Notes: generated by a model from the letters alone, not told the origin. A DNA stretch of 64,000 nt from CAJXVA01 sp963761755 (GCA_963761755.1 CAVXIC010000026.1:62001-126000), one strand, 5' to 3'; shown: positions 1 through 8,113, counted from the stretch's first letter. Made by a program: numbers and translations.

Positions 1-2
1 TG

Positions 3-272
3 CTGTGGGTCGAGCAGGGCAAGCGTTCGAGCTATGTCTTCCAGATGCCGATCGGCGGTCATGGCGGTCACTCCACGGTGGCCTGGTCGGGGCGCGGAAA
101 CGTCCGCAGCCTCGCGTGCAGCCCGGACGGTCGCACCGTCGTCTTCGGCTATGACGGCGGTGATCTCGACGGTGCGGGCACCTATCTCATGTCCGCACGC
201 GAGGGGCTGTGGCCCTCGCCCGTCCGGATCGGGGAGAACGTGGCCACGGGTGTGGCTTGGGGGCCTGCGTAG
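3..272 (+). CDS. C-terminal end of a beta-propeller (WD40/TolB-like) protein, partial
   Basis: The reading frame is open from the left edge of the window and ends at a stop at 270-272, so only the last 89 or so residues are present and the true start lies outside. The visible part contains blade-like sequence such as VRSLACSPDGRTVVFGYDGG and ends VATGVAWGPA, which resembles WD40 or TolB-type propeller strands (SPDG turn). Function cannot be assigned from a fragment. Such propellers usually mediate protein contacts and, in myxobacteria, are often fused to kinases; the kinase idea is only a possibility. Just downstream lies the repeat-rich flank of a RAYT element, so the gene end marks the border of that element. 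Confidence 0.6.
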   Translation: MWVEQGKRSSYVFQMPIGGHGGHSTVAWSGRGNVRSLACSPDGRTVVFGYDGGDLDGAGTYLMSAREGLWPSPVRIGENVATGVAWGPA

Positions 273-285
273 GGAACGTGGCGGC

Positions 286-407
286 GGGAGACCAGTCTGG
301 AAGTAGTGTGTGTCACATCCAGCCGTAGTTGCCTGAACCGCGATCCAAGGTACGAGAGCGGGGAGACCAATCTGGAAGTAGTGTGTGTCACATTCAGCCT
401 TCGTTGC
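286..407. repeat. Two direct repeats of about 47 bp at the distal end of the RAYT1 element
   Basis: Copies start at 286 and 361 (75 bp apart) and differ at only a few positions over about 47 bp. Both contain TCTGGAAGTAGTGTG, whose reverse complement is part of the repeat that flanks the second RAYT gene near 40,800 and 42,450. They lie about 180 bp beyond the 3' end of the transposase gene that ends at 584. The 273-583 interval has no credible gene; it holds these repeats and the hairpins described separately. Confidence 0.8.
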
Positions 408-478
408 TAAACCACCGCGCATGGCATCAGCGACACCGTCGCGGGCTGCCCGCCACCTGGCCCTGAGGGCCGTACATC

Positions 479-497
479 CCTGGCCCTCGCGGCCAGG
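479..497. repeat. Perfect hairpin cctggcc-N5-ggccagg downstream of RAYT1
   Basis: The arms at 479-485 and 491-497 are exact inverted repeats around ctcgc. The same 19-bp hairpin appears twice in the flank of the second RAYT gene, starting near 42,336 and 42,500. An imperfect related hairpin lies just beside it (about 457-470). Recurrence at both transposase loci suggests a REP-like element recognised by the encoded protein; this is inference. Confidence 0.7.
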
Positions 498-520
498 TAC
501 CCGGCACTCCCCGCACGCGA

Positions 521-555
521 GAACCAACGCGAGCGGACGAGCCTTGGCTCGCCTT
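521..555. repeat. Conserved 35-bp RAYT 3'-flank box with near-palindrome
   Basis: Read on the minus strand this box is nearly identical to 42,279-42,313, downstream of the second RAYT gene. Its core is cgagccttggctcg here and the perfect palindrome cgagccatggctcg at the other locus. Its position relative to the stop codon is similar at both sites (about 29 bp). Non-coding identity of this kind between two transposase copies marks it as part of the element. Confidence 0.75.
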
Positions 556-574
556 CAGCAGATTCTGGTTGTTA

Positions 575-598
575 CTCCTGGCCTTAGGCGGCCAGGAG
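575..598 (-). terminator. Stop-codon hairpin at the end of RAYT1
   Basis: A 9-bp perfect stem (575-583 with 590-598) encloses a 6-base loop that contains the transposase stop codon (584-586 on the minus strand). There is no T-run, so a classical intrinsic terminator is not supported; it may be a transcript-end structure or part of the transposon end. The second RAYT gene has a stem of different sequence in the same place. Confidence 0.5.
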
Positions 599-1570
599 CA
601 GGTCCAGCGGGATGGGCTCAGTCGGCACCTTATGCCGCAGCCGCATGCGGACCGTGCCCGCCGGAAACACGACGTCGCGCTGGCCGGCGTTCCAGCGGTC
701 GAGCGCCTCGCGGTACTCCTGCAGAAACTCCCGCCGTAGCTGCTTCATCCGGCGTCGCTGCTCGGCCGTCTGCGTCGAGAAGGTGGGCCGGCGAGTGAAC
801 AACTCCTCTCCCTGCCTCGGGACGGTCGACCAGTGCACCTTCTCGGCGGCCTTCATCCCCAGCACCGGCTTCCCGGCCCGCTTGACGTGGAGTTCCGCCT
901 CGCGGACCTCGAGGTCGGCCCGGACCTTCGCTCGCAGCTCGGCATCGGACAGCTCGGGCATGAGCCGAGGCCGGTCCAGCTTGAGAATGGCGGTGTCGGG
1001 CATCTTGGAGCGACTCGCAAACTTCGCCCGACCCGAGCGGCGAGAGCCCTGCCGGCTCTTGTGGCGCTGTTTCTCCGACCACATGCCGAGCTTCGGCTTC
1101 TTGATGACGTACTCCCGGCCATACTCCATCCGGAAGGAGTTCAAGCCCTTCCAGTGGCGAGTCTTGGTGACGATGCCGGCGGCAACGGCATTGGCGAGGG
1201 TGTAGACGGCGTGGGCGAGAACGCGCTGCTCGCCGAGAACCGTCTGAATGCCGGGGTCCCGGGCGAAGACCGAGCCGCTCGTGCCCCGGAGGGCGTTGAG
1301 TTCCCGAGCGACGAGGGCGTTGAGCTCCTGGAGGAAGTCGGTGATCTTTCCAAAACGGTCGTAGACGACCAGGTGGTAGTGGTTGGAGAGGAACTCGAAC
1401 TCGTAGAACTCCATGCCCCACGTCCTCCTGTACTTGTCGGACACGACCGCGAAGACATACTCGAGAATGCGCCTGACGCGTTTGGTGGGGACGAGGCGGA
1501 AGCTGCGGTGGACGGCGCGGCAGGTCACGTAGAGGGTGGTGTCAGGATAGATGTTCCTCGGGCTCGACAT
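584..1570 (-). CDS. RAYT / IS200-like Y1 transposase (copy 1)
   Basis: This 328-aa protein looks like a REP-associated tyrosine transposase, a single-strand DNA nuclease of the HUH class. The HUH motif is HYH at residues 64-66 within FLSNHYHLV, and a typical family helix, YTLANAVAAGIV, follows. It is longer than usual RAYTs because of a basic C-terminal extension. The start is placed at MSSPRN, which aligns with the start of the second copy at 41,267; longer ORFs reading upstream run into 59-bp repeats and are not credible. The two copies are about two thirds identical by eye, so they are diverged paralogues and not a recent duplication. Conserved palindromes lie just past the stop. Confidence 0.88.
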   Translation of the reverse strand: MSSPRNIYPDTTLYVTCRAVHRSFRLVPTKRVRRILEYVFAVVSDKYRRTWGMEFYEFEFLSNHYHLVVYDRFGKITDFLQELNALVARELNALRGTSGSVFARDPGIQTVLGEQRVLAHAVYTLANAVAAGIVTKTRHWKGLNSFRMEYGREYVIKKPKLGMWSEKQRHKSRQGSRRSGRAKFASRSKMPDTAILKLDRPRLMPELSDAELRAKVRADLEVREAELHVKRAGKPVLGMKAAEKVHWSTVPRQGEELFTRRPTFSTQTAEQRRRMKQLRREFLQEYREALDRWNAGQRDVVFPAGTVRMRLRHKVPTEPIPLDLLLAA

Positions 1571-1580
1571 TGCACGGGTC

Positions 1581-1697
1581 CCGTCGGCCACGGCCCGTTC
1601 CTGTTGCATGAAACATGTCTTCCAGACTGGAGTTCCCCGCCGTCGGCCACGGCCCGTTCCTGTGCATGAAACATGTCTTCCAGACTGGAGTTCCCCC
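1581..1697. repeat. Tandem 59-bp direct repeat upstream of RAYT1
   Basis: Copies at 1581-1639 and 1640-1697 abut each other and differ by a single base insertion and the last base. Each contains catgaaacatg, itself partly palindromic, and ccagactggag. On the transposase strand they lie immediately 5' of the start codon at 1570, so they could carry the promoter or form the left end of the element. Near-identity implies recent duplication or active homogenisation. Confidence 0.85.
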
Positions 1698-1709
1698 ACC
1701 CGCTCCGAG

Positions 1710-2660
1710 TCACGACGTGGTCACGAGCGTGCGAAAGTCGCGAGCGGCATCGTCCCAGGTTCGCCGAGGCCGGTGCGCTCGGCTCACCGCTCGCAGTTCG
1801 GCGACGTAGCGCGGATCGTCGACGTAGCGGCAGAACTCCGCGGCCAGCTCCGCGATGTCGTCGACGAGGCGCCCCGAGGGCACGCGCCCCACCAGCTGCG
1901 CCACATGTCCTCCGCGGCGGGCCAAGACCGGCACGCCACAGGTCTGGGCCTCGGCGATCGCCATGCCGTACGACTCGATGCTCGCTGCGGACAGCAGCAC
2001 GTGCGCCCGCGCGATCCTCTCGATCGCTTCGGCCGGCGGACGCGCGCCATGGAACACCACCGGGAGCCGGCGTGCGGCCGCCTTGCAGGCCCGCGCGTAG
2101 TCACCGTCGGCCGCGTCATCGCCGAGCACGTCGAGCCGCCACGGCCGTGCCGGAGGCGAGGCGCGCAGCGCCTCCAGCAGCGGTAATATGCCCTTGCGCG
2201 GGGTCAGCGTGCCGACGAGCACGGCGGCCACCACGTTCGAGGCGGGGTCGACCACCGGGGCCGCCGCGCTCACGCCAGGCTCGACCAGCGCGAGCCGGTC
2301 GTCGGACACACCGAGCGCCGACACCGTGTCGCGCATCCAGCCTCCGGTGCACACGACCACGGCCGCGTGTTCGAGCGCCGCAGACTCGAACGACTCCAGC
2401 GACGCCCGCCCCTCGAGTACCGACGGCAGGTAGTGCGCCAACAAGCCCAGCGGACGCCGGGCCCAGCGCTCCTCGACATCGGGGAGGAACAGCGAGTCCA
2501 CCCATGCGAAGCCTTGGCTCTCCTCGAGCGTCTCCACGACGCTCACGCGATCCCCGAGCCGGGCGAGCGCGTCGCAGAGGAATCGGTTGTAGAGCGTGCC
2601 GCCGGTGATCGGGCCGTCGAGCGCCGGTGCCACCAGCCGGTGATGCGGGCGCTCGGTCAC
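1710..2660 (-). CDS. Family 4 (GT-B) glycosyltransferase
   Basis: The 316-aa protein has the retaining GT4 signature: a conserved Arg-Lys in TPRKG (K156) for the nucleotide-sugar phosphates and an EX7E motif at E229-E237 in SIESYGMAIAEA. The N-terminus carries a Gly-rich acceptor loop (PITGGTLYNR). It probably transfers a sugar from a nucleotide donor at the cytoplasmic face; donor and acceptor are unknown. The start codon overlaps the stop of the upstream sulfatase-fold gene by 4 bp (ATGA), which indicates translational coupling. From family memory, GT4 enzymes of this kind sit beside PTPS-like and zinc-dehydrogenase genes in actinobacteria, as they do here within 8 kb. Confidence 0.85.
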   Translation of the reverse strand: MTERPHHRLVAPALDGPITGGTLYNRFLCDALARLGDRVSVVETLEESQGFAWVDSLFLPDVEERWARRPLGLLAHYLPSVLEGRASLESFESAALEHAAVVVCTGGWMRDTVSALGVSDDRLALVEPGVSAAAPVVDPASNVVAAVLVGTLTPRKGILPLLEALRASPPARPWRLDVLGDDAADGDYARACKAAARRLPVVFHGARPPAEAIERIARAHVLLSAASIESYGMAIAEAQTCGVPVLARRGGHVAQLVGRVPSGRLVDDIAELAAEFCRYVDDPRYVAELRAVSRAHRPRRTWDDAARDFRTLVTTS

Positions 2661-4426
2661 CTGCGGCCTTGGTCGTCGATCCCCGGCGCGCCGGCGGGCA
2701 GGTAGGGGACGAGCTCCGTGCCTGGCTCGGCGCAGCAGCGGGCCAGCGCGCGCACCGTCATGGAGAACAGCCCCTCGTGGGCCAGCAGCGGGCCGCGCCC
2801 GGAGTTGATCGCAAGCCCGTCGACGAACCCCTGATCACGAAACTCCTCCAGCAGCGCCGGATCGCGGGCGAGGATGTGCATGGGCACGTCGAAGCTCGAG
2901 TCTTCACGGGAGAGCAGCGGCGGCTGGTGGTCTCCCATGATGATGACGATCGCGTCGCGATCGAGTCCCTCGAGGTAGCGGGTGAGCAGTTCGAGATCGT
3001 AGCGGATCGACGCCGAGTACGCGTCGATCTTCAGCGCGTCCGCGTGACCCATCCACATGTACTTGGGCTTGCTGCGCTGATATCGGCGCATGCGAGCGAG
3101 GAACTCTTGCTGCGGTGTCGCGAGCGGGTCTTGGGTCTCAGCTTCCGGTGGCGCCTCGACCTCGTTGAGCGAACGCCAGTCGTCCTGAAGCTCGGGAATC
3201 ATCTGCCACGGCGCATGAGAGCTGACCATGTGAAAGTTGAGGAACATCGGCCCATCGATCTTCGAGACCACGTTCTCCTGCGCGAAGCCCAGGCTGTACT
3301 GGTCTGGGATCACCCCCCAGCCGAAGCGAGGCCCGGTGTACTCGAGGTCGAGCGCCCCGATCTGCTGGTCGTAGTTGTAGCGGTTGACCGACTCCACGCC
3401 CGGGCGGGGCCGAACCTTGGGCGCGAGCAGGACGGTTTCATATCCCTGGGTGTCCAGGTACGCGACGAGGTTGGGCGTCTGCGAGATGTCCGCGACCAGA
3501 TGCTGGAAGACTGCCTCGAACCGGACGAAGATGCCGGTCAGCAGCGTGCCCTCAGCCAGCCATGAGCGGCCCCCCGAAATCGGGGCGCGGGAGAATGCGC
3601 TGACCATGTGCCATCCATCGTCGCGGAGCCGAACCTCGAGCCCCTCGACCTGAGCGCGCCACGCAGGCCCCGCTTCAGGGTCGGAGATCAGCAAGCGGCC
3701 GTAGCTCTCGACGAGCAGCAGGTGAATGTCGGGGCGCCGGCGCAGCGGGACCTGCTGCGCGTAGCCAGCGTAGGGCGAGGCCGTGATGCCCCGCTGCAGC
3801 GCGCGATACATCCGGATCGACGCGGCGGCGTTGATCCTCAGCGCGGGGGTCGTCCAATGCACGAGCCGCTCGTACCGGGGCGTCCTGCGCATGCCGTCGA
3901 TGGCGCTTCCGAGCACGACCACCGCGGCGAGGACCCCCGCACCGACCAGCTGGGACCGGCGGGGTCGGGCGTGAATCCCCTGCACGCTCGTCCGCACCAA
4001 CACACGTCCGAGCAGCACGAGCAGCACGATGACCACGACGATGCCGAGCAGCCCGAGACCGACCTTCCAGCTCCACATGTCGAAGATCAGCACCGCGAAG
4101 TGGCGCAGCAGGAAGGCTTGATCGTACAGCGGCGGACTCTGATAGATGATCGATCGCGCGATCAGCTCGTCCCAGAGATAGATCCACAGCACGACGCCGA
4201 TCACCGCGGCACCGCGCCGCAGCCACAGACCGTGTCGCCACCGCAGCGACAGCACGCAGACCGCCACGAGCAGCAACAGGTCACCGCTGGGGGCGAGCAG
4301 CGCGAGCGGCCGATCGGGCACCTGCAGCGCGACGCCGGGCGCGATGAACAACACGTTGAGCGCGAGGAGCGTGACCCACGGCAAGGACGCGCGAACTACA
4401 GGGTGTCGTCTGATCTGCTCCAGCAC
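2657..4426 (-). CDS. Membrane sulfatase / phosphoglycerol-transferase-like protein
   Basis: A 589-aa protein with about five hydrophobic segments in the first 180 residues and a large periplasmic alkaline-phosphatase-superfamily domain. Visible elements are HLLLVESYGR (around 240), a candidate nucleophile region APISGGRSWLAEG (284-292), an SSHAPW histidine (404) and the terminal MGDHQPP motif (D499, H500). This is the layout of lipoteichoic-acid-synthase or phosphoethanolamine-transferase enzymes, which move a phospho-alcohol from a lipid or cleave sulfate or phosphate esters. The usual Thr nucleophile is not evident and Ser may replace it. The gene is coupled to the glycosyltransferase, suggesting a lipid- or glycan-modifying role. 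Substrate unknown. Confidence 0.8.
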   Translation of the reverse strand: MLEQIRRHPVVRASLPWVTLLALNVLFIAPGVALQVPDRPLALLAPSGDLLLLVAVCVLSLRWRHGLWLRRGAAVIGVVLWIYLWDELIARSIIYQSPPLYDQAFLLRHFAVLIFDMWSWKVGLGLLGIVVVIVLLVLLGRVLVRTSVQGIHARPRRSQLVGAGVLAAVVVLGSAIDGMRRTPRYERLVHWTTPALRINAAASIRMYRALQRGITASPYAGYAQQVPLRRRPDIHLLLVESYGRLLISDPEAGPAWRAQVEGLEVRLRDDGWHMVSAFSRAPISGGRSWLAEGTLLTGIFVRFEAVFQHLVADISQTPNLVAYLDTQGYETVLLAPKVRPRPGVESVNRYNYDQQIGALDLEYTGPRFGWGVIPDQYSLGFAQENVVSKIDGPMFLNFHMVSSHAPWQMIPELQDDWRSLNEVEAPPEAETQDPLATPQQEFLARMRRYQRSKPKYMWMGHADALKIDAYSASIRYDLELLTRYLEGLDRDAIVIIMGDHQPPLLSREDSSFDVPMHILARDPALLEEFRDQGFVDGLAINSGRGPLLAHEGLFSMTVRALARCCAEPGTELVPYLPAGAPGIDDQGRR

Positions 4427-4495
4427 GCGAAGCCGGACCGTAGATCACCGCGCTGCGGTTCGGTAGTCGGTCGGTGGATTCCTGCAGACTCGGAG

Positions 4496-5329
4496 TCAGC
4501 TCCAGCCCATCGAGCGATCCAGCAGCCGCTCCAGGCGCGCGGTGTGCGGCGCGAAGTAGGCCCGCAGGCGGTCGGCGGTCTGCTCGTCGCGCTCGACCCT
4601 GGAGGCGACGTTGAGCTTGCCTCCGCCAATCCCGGAGAAATTGAAGGGCTGGAGATCGAGAAAGTCACACAAGCGCTCGAGCACCCTCGCCTGGCTCTCG
4701 GGCTCCCCGAGGTCTTCTGTGCGCACGACCGCCACCTGGTCGGCCGGAAAGACGCTCAGCCACCGCCGGAGGCTCTCTTCGTACCGACCCGGGGCAAGGT
4801 ATGGACCCCGCAGGCCCACCGCAGACGCCCAGCGTTCCCGCTCGAAGTCGCGGCGATAGTCGGACACGAAGCGAAACAGCCATCGCCCCTCCCGCTTGAA
4901 GCGGACGTGCATCGCGTGGTGGGAGAAGGCCCGTGCGACCGGATCTCGAACGACGACGATCAGCTTCACGTTCGGCAAGACGTCGAAGATCCGGCGCGGC
5001 CGCACGGCCATCAGGACGTTCGCCGAAGCCTCGCCGGTGATGTAGCGGCGGCCAGCCACGATGGGCTTGGACAGCGTCGTCTCCACGATCTGATCGCGCG
5101 CGTCGAGGTCGAGCACCTGGGTCTGCACCGCCGCGTCGTCCACCGAGGGGAAGAACGCCCGATATGCCTCGAGATCTCGCCGCCGCAGAAGGTCGGGCTT
5201 GGAGAAGAAGTGCGTCTCCTTGACCGAGCACGGCAGCACCGCGGGGTGCTCGGTGAGGTAGCGGTACAGGGACGTCGTCCCGCACTTGCGCTCGCCGATG
5301 ATCATGAAGCTAGGAAGCAGCCCGGTCAT
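4496..5329 (-). CDS. PAPS-dependent sulfotransferase
   Basis: A 277-aa protein with both PAPS-binding signatures of the sulfotransferase superfamily: the 5'-phosphosulfate loop GERKCGTTSLYRYL near the N-terminus and the 3'-phosphate-binding motif VVVRDPVARAFSHH about 120 residues on. It should transfer sulfate from PAPS to a hydroxyl or amine of a carbohydrate, lipid or small molecule. The start at 5329 (MTGLLPS) is preferred; 30 bp further upstream is another possible start with no conserved sequence after it. Same strand as, and 69 bp from, the sulfatase-fold gene; a strong hairpin lies in the divergent region before the RibD gene. Sulfated product is inferred from context. Confidence 0.85.
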   Translation of the reverse strand: MTGLLPSFMIIGERKCGTTSLYRYLTEHPAVLPCSVKETHFFSKPDLLRRRDLEAYRAFFPSVDDAAVQTQVLDLDARDQIVETTLSKPIVAGRRYITGEASANVLMAVRPRRIFDVLPNVKLIVVVRDPVARAFSHHAMHVRFKREGRWLFRFVSDYRRDFERERWASAVGLRGPYLAPGRYEESLRRWLSVFPADQVAVVRTEDLGEPESQARVLERLCDFLDLQPFNFSGIGGGKLNVASRVERDEQTADRLRAYFAPHTARLERLLDRSMGWS

Positions 5330-5378
5330 TCCCCGTGAGGAGGGCCACCCTATCAGCACCCGGTAGAGCAGGAGCGAC

Positions 5379-5418
5379 GTGGGGCGCGCCCCCTAAGGGG
5401 GTCACTGAGGCGCCCCAC
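5379..5418. promoter_or_regulatory. Nested hairpin between the divergent sulfotransferase and RibD-type genes
   Basis: An outer 9-bp perfect stem (5379-5387 with 5410-5418) encloses an inner ccccc-taa-ggggg hairpin (5389-5401). It lies 50 bp upstream of the sulfotransferase start and 66 bp upstream of the RibD-type start. No T-run follows, so a terminator is unlikely; an operator or 5'-leader structure is possible. No known riboswitch class was recognised. Confidence 0.45.
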
Positions 5419-5484
5419 CGGCGGCCCCGATGCGGTGACCCTGGTACTCTCCTGGGACGTCGTGCCGCAAAAGGCGCATGCTCC

Positions 5485-6453
5485 ATGACCTCGCCCTCGT
5501 TCGACGCCTCCTCTGCCAAGGCCCACGCCCCTCCGGGGCCAGGCGCGCTCGCCTCGTTCGGGCCCAAGCGAGCCTGGACACTCCTGCTGACGCTCGTCGA
5601 GCGTCTCCGCCGCGATGGGGCGATCACATCGCCGACGGGTGTCGCCCTCGAGCAACAGGAGCGTCTCATCGAGGTTCACCCCGCCCACGCGCCCTTGGTG
5701 CTCGACCCGGCCGCGCGTCGCGGCTGGTCGGTCCCCGAAGCGCTCGAAGGCGAACTGCCTCCGGCGACCAGTGAGCTGCTCGACCTCTTCGTTCCGCTGT
5801 GCGTGGGTGCGGCTGCGACGTCCTTGGTCCTTGCACACCTCGCGCAGTCGCTCGATGGCCGGGTCGCCACCACCTCGGGGTCATCGAAGTTCATCAGCGG
5901 GCGCGAAGATCTCACGCACACCCATCGCCTGCGGGCGATGTTCGATGCGGTGCTCGTCGGCGCACGAACCGTCGAGCACGACAACCCGCGCCTGACCACT
6001 CGTCTCGCGCCCGGCCCCAACCCCACCCGGGTCGTCGTCGATCCGTCGGGACGTCTGCCCAACACACACCACGTCTTCACCGAGGCCGACGCCCCCACCC
6101 TCTTGGTGCGTGGGCCCGGCCGATTCGACGCACCCGCGCACGTCGATGTCGTCGAGCTTGAGCTCGAGGGCGGCTGGATACCGGCCCCCGTCCTGCTCGA
6201 CGCACTCGCCCAACGCGGTCTTCGCCGGGTGTTCATCGAGGGTGGAGGCATCACGGTCTCGGGATTCCTGAAGGCGGGCGTGCTCGACCGCCTGCACATC
6301 ACGGTGGCTCCGGTCCTCATGGGTTCGGGGCGGCCGTCCCTCGAGCTCCCCGAGATTGCGACCCTCGACGAGGCCATGCGGATCGCGTGTCGTCACTTCA
6401 CGCTGGGTCCGGACGTGCTCTTCGACTGTCCGCTGCGTTCGCTGGACCGCTGA
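5485..6453 (+). CDS. RibD C-terminal / DHFR-like reductase family protein
   Basis: The 322-aa protein ends in a RibD-C domain (about residues 105-315). It shows the start motif LAQSLDGRVAT, substrate-loop FDAVLVGARTVEHDNPRLT and the NADPH-binding segment RVFIEGGGITVSGFL followed by HITVAPVLMG. Family members reduce pyrimidine or pteridine precursors with NADPH, as in riboflavin synthesis. The first 100 residues do not match the deaminase domain of housekeeping RibD, so this is unlikely to be the riboflavin enzyme. It begins just after a nested hairpin and overlaps the end of the convergent flippase gene by 61 bp. With the nearby PTPS-like gene it suggests a pterin- or deazapurine-type product. 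Confidence 0.82.
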   Translation: MTSPSFDASSAKAHAPPGPGALASFGPKRAWTLLLTLVERLRRDGAITSPTGVALEQQERLIEVHPAHAPLVLDPAARRGWSVPEALEGELPPATSELLDLFVPLCVGAAATSLVLAHLAQSLDGRVATTSGSSKFISGREDLTHTHRLRAMFDAVLVGARTVEHDNPRLTTRLAPGPNPTRVVVDPSGRLPNTHHVFTEADAPTLLVRGPGRFDAPAHVDVVELELEGGWIPAPVLLDALAQRGLRRVFIEGGGITVSGFLKAGVLDRLHITVAPVLMGSGRPSLELPEIATLDEAMRIACRHFTLGPDVLFDCPLRSLDR

Positions 6454-7367
6454 ACGCCGTCGCGACGCAGCCAAAACCACACCCCGGGCAGCGCGGCCAC
6501 GAGGTTGACCGCACCGAACGCGGCCGAGGCCGCCACTCCAGCGGACGGATCGAGTCCGGCGACCTGGAACAACGCAGCGGAGGCGGCCTCGCGCACGCCC
6601 CAGCCTCCCACCGACAGCGGCAAGGTGGTCAACGCGAGCAAGGTGGGCGCAATGAAGACCAGCTGCGAGAACCGCAGGGACGTCCCGATCGCGTCCGCGC
6701 AGGCTGCATACGTGACGACCAGCAGGCCGACACTCAGCAGCGAGAGCCCCAGCTGAGCGACCCACGCGCCTCGATGGACGAAGGCCTCTCGAGTCTCCGC
6801 GACTGCGGTGGACCACCAGCGGCCGACGCGGCTCCGAGCGATCGCCGGGATGCGCACGATGAGCGCCGTCAGCACCGCGACGCCCACGGCCGCGACGAGC
6901 ACGAGGAGCGCGACGCGAGCACCCCGTTGTGCCCCCCACCCGACGAGTCCCACGAGCACCACCAACCACAGCGAGAGCTGGCCCGACACGCGCTCGAGCA
7001 CCACGCTTCTCGCAGCGGCACCTCTGGCGCGAGGGTTGCGGTGACCGCTGCGGACCGCTCGTCCTACGTCCCCCACGATGCCTCCGGGCACCACCCGATT
7101 GATCAGCATCGAGACGTAGTACTCCCGCACCGCCGTCCACAGCGGCAGCTCGAGGCCCATGCGCCGGGCCGTGAACCGCCAACGCGCCGCGATCACGACG
7201 ACGAGCGGAACCGACACCAGCAGCGCGAGCAGGAGCGGACCCACCCGAGCGCCAGCGAGCGTGCCGAGCACCGCGTCGACGTCGACCCACCACGCGGTCA
7301 CCGCGAGCAGCGCGAGGGTTCCACCGATCTGCAGCGCACGACGAGCGTTTCGCGAAGCGGCCATCAC
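6393..7367 (-). CDS. LPG synthase transmembrane-region (UPF0104-type) membrane protein
   Basis: The 324-aa protein has about eight hydrophobic helices and family-typical stretches, INRVVPGGIVGDVGRA, and LPLSVGGWGVREAA. These belong to the transmembrane part of lysylphosphatidylglycerol synthase/AglD proteins, which move lipids or lipid-linked glycans across the inner membrane. No catalytic aminoacyl-transferase domain is attached, so the likely role is flippase or membrane scaffold. It follows the CDP-alcohol phosphatidyltransferase gene with 3 bp between them, so the two are probably one operon for making and moving a lipid. The C-terminal 61 bp overlap the end of the convergent RibD-type gene. 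Confidence 0.83.
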   Translation of the reverse strand: MMAASRNARRALQIGGTLALLAVTAWWVDVDAVLGTLAGARVGPLLLALLVSVPLVVVIAARWRFTARRMGLELPLWTAVREYYVSMLINRVVPGGIVGDVGRAVRSGHRNPRARGAAARSVVLERVSGQLSLWLVVLVGLVGWGAQRGARVALLVLVAAVGVAVLTALIVRIPAIARSRVGRWWSTAVAETREAFVHRGAWVAQLGLSLLSVGLLVVTYAACADAIGTSLRFSQLVFIAPTLLALTTLPLSVGGWGVREAASAALFQVAGLDPSAGVAASAAFGAVNLVAALPGVWFWLRRDGVQRSSERSGQSKSTSGPSVK

Positions 7368-7370
7368 TCC

Positions 7371-8105
7371 TCACGCACGTCGGTGTTGGACCACCCACGC
7401 AACCGAGCGTGCGAACGATGCCAGGATCCCCAGCCCGCCAGCAGCGGCCAACCAGTCGAACGGCGCCCACTCCACCGTCAGCGCCGCCGTCAGCCCGACC
7501 ATCATCAGCGAGAATGCCCAGCGGGCGGTGTTGCGGGTCGGCTCCGGCTCGGACGCAGACGGGGCCACGACCAGCACGAACGCGTACCGCAATCCGCCGA
7601 CCACCAGCATCCACGCGCCCACACACCCTGCGTCGAACGCGACCATCGACGCGAGCGCGGTCATGAAGGCGTCGGTCTCCATGTCGAACGCCGCCCCAAA
7701 CCCCGAACTCTGGCCCGAGCGGCGGGCGAGCCAGCCATCGAGGCCGTCGAGGGCGAAAAAGGCCATGAGAAGCAGCCCCGCGCCTGGGCGTCGCAGGTGC
7801 GGCGGCAAGGCCAGCATCGCAAAGGCCAGCAGAAGCCGAATCAGCGTGACCGCATTGGCGGCACCGAACCGGCCGCTGGGCGTCCATCGCCCTCGCGCGC
7901 TCCAGATCCACGTGCCAAACATCCAGACCGCGACGACGCACAGCGGCCGCGTCTGCCCCGAAAAACCAGCCCACGCGAAGCCCAGGCCCAGCGCGAGCGC
8001 GTGGTCGAAGGTGCGGCGTGGATCGAGTGGGTCTCGCTCGGAGTTCAGCAGCCCGAGAGTAACAAACCTGAGAAAAGCGTGACGGAATCGGGTCCCGGGG
8101 GACAT
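7371..8105 (-). CDS. CDP-alcohol phosphatidyltransferase family protein
   Basis: The membrane protein carries the complete family signature D-x2-DG-x2-AR-x8-G-x3-D-x3-D in DGLDGWLARR...FDMETD (D126 to D151 if counted from the upstream ATG at 8123), flanked by hydrophobic helices. Enzymes of this class transfer a phosphatidyl or phospho-alcohol group from CDP-alcohol to a second alcohol, making phospholipids. The ATG at 8105 is preferred because the one at 8123 would overlap the divergent protease gene that begins at 8114. It is probably co-transcribed with the LPG-synthase-like gene downstream. The alcohol acceptor is unknown; the family motif is certain. Confidence 0.87.
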   Translation of the reverse strand: MSPGTRFRHAFLRFVTLGLLNSERDPLDPRRTFDHALALGLGFAWAGFSGQTRPLCVVAVWMFGTWIWSARGRWTPSGRFGAANAVTLIRLLLAFAMLALPPHLRRPGAGLLLMAFFALDGLDGWLARRSGQSSGFGAAFDMETDAFMTALASMVAFDAGCVGAWMLVVGGLRYAFVLVVAPSASEPEPTRNTARWAFSLMMVGLTAALTVEWAPFDWLAAAGGLGILASFARSVAWVVQHRRA

Positions 8106-8113
8106 ACCTATGC

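Noticed and set aside
286..407. Possible CRISPR array in the left repeat region
   Set aside because: Only two copies, no regular spacers and no cas genes; the repeats match RAYT flanks.
1571..1699. N-terminal extension of the first transposase
   Set aside because: It translates the 59-bp tandem repeats, and no homology supports it.
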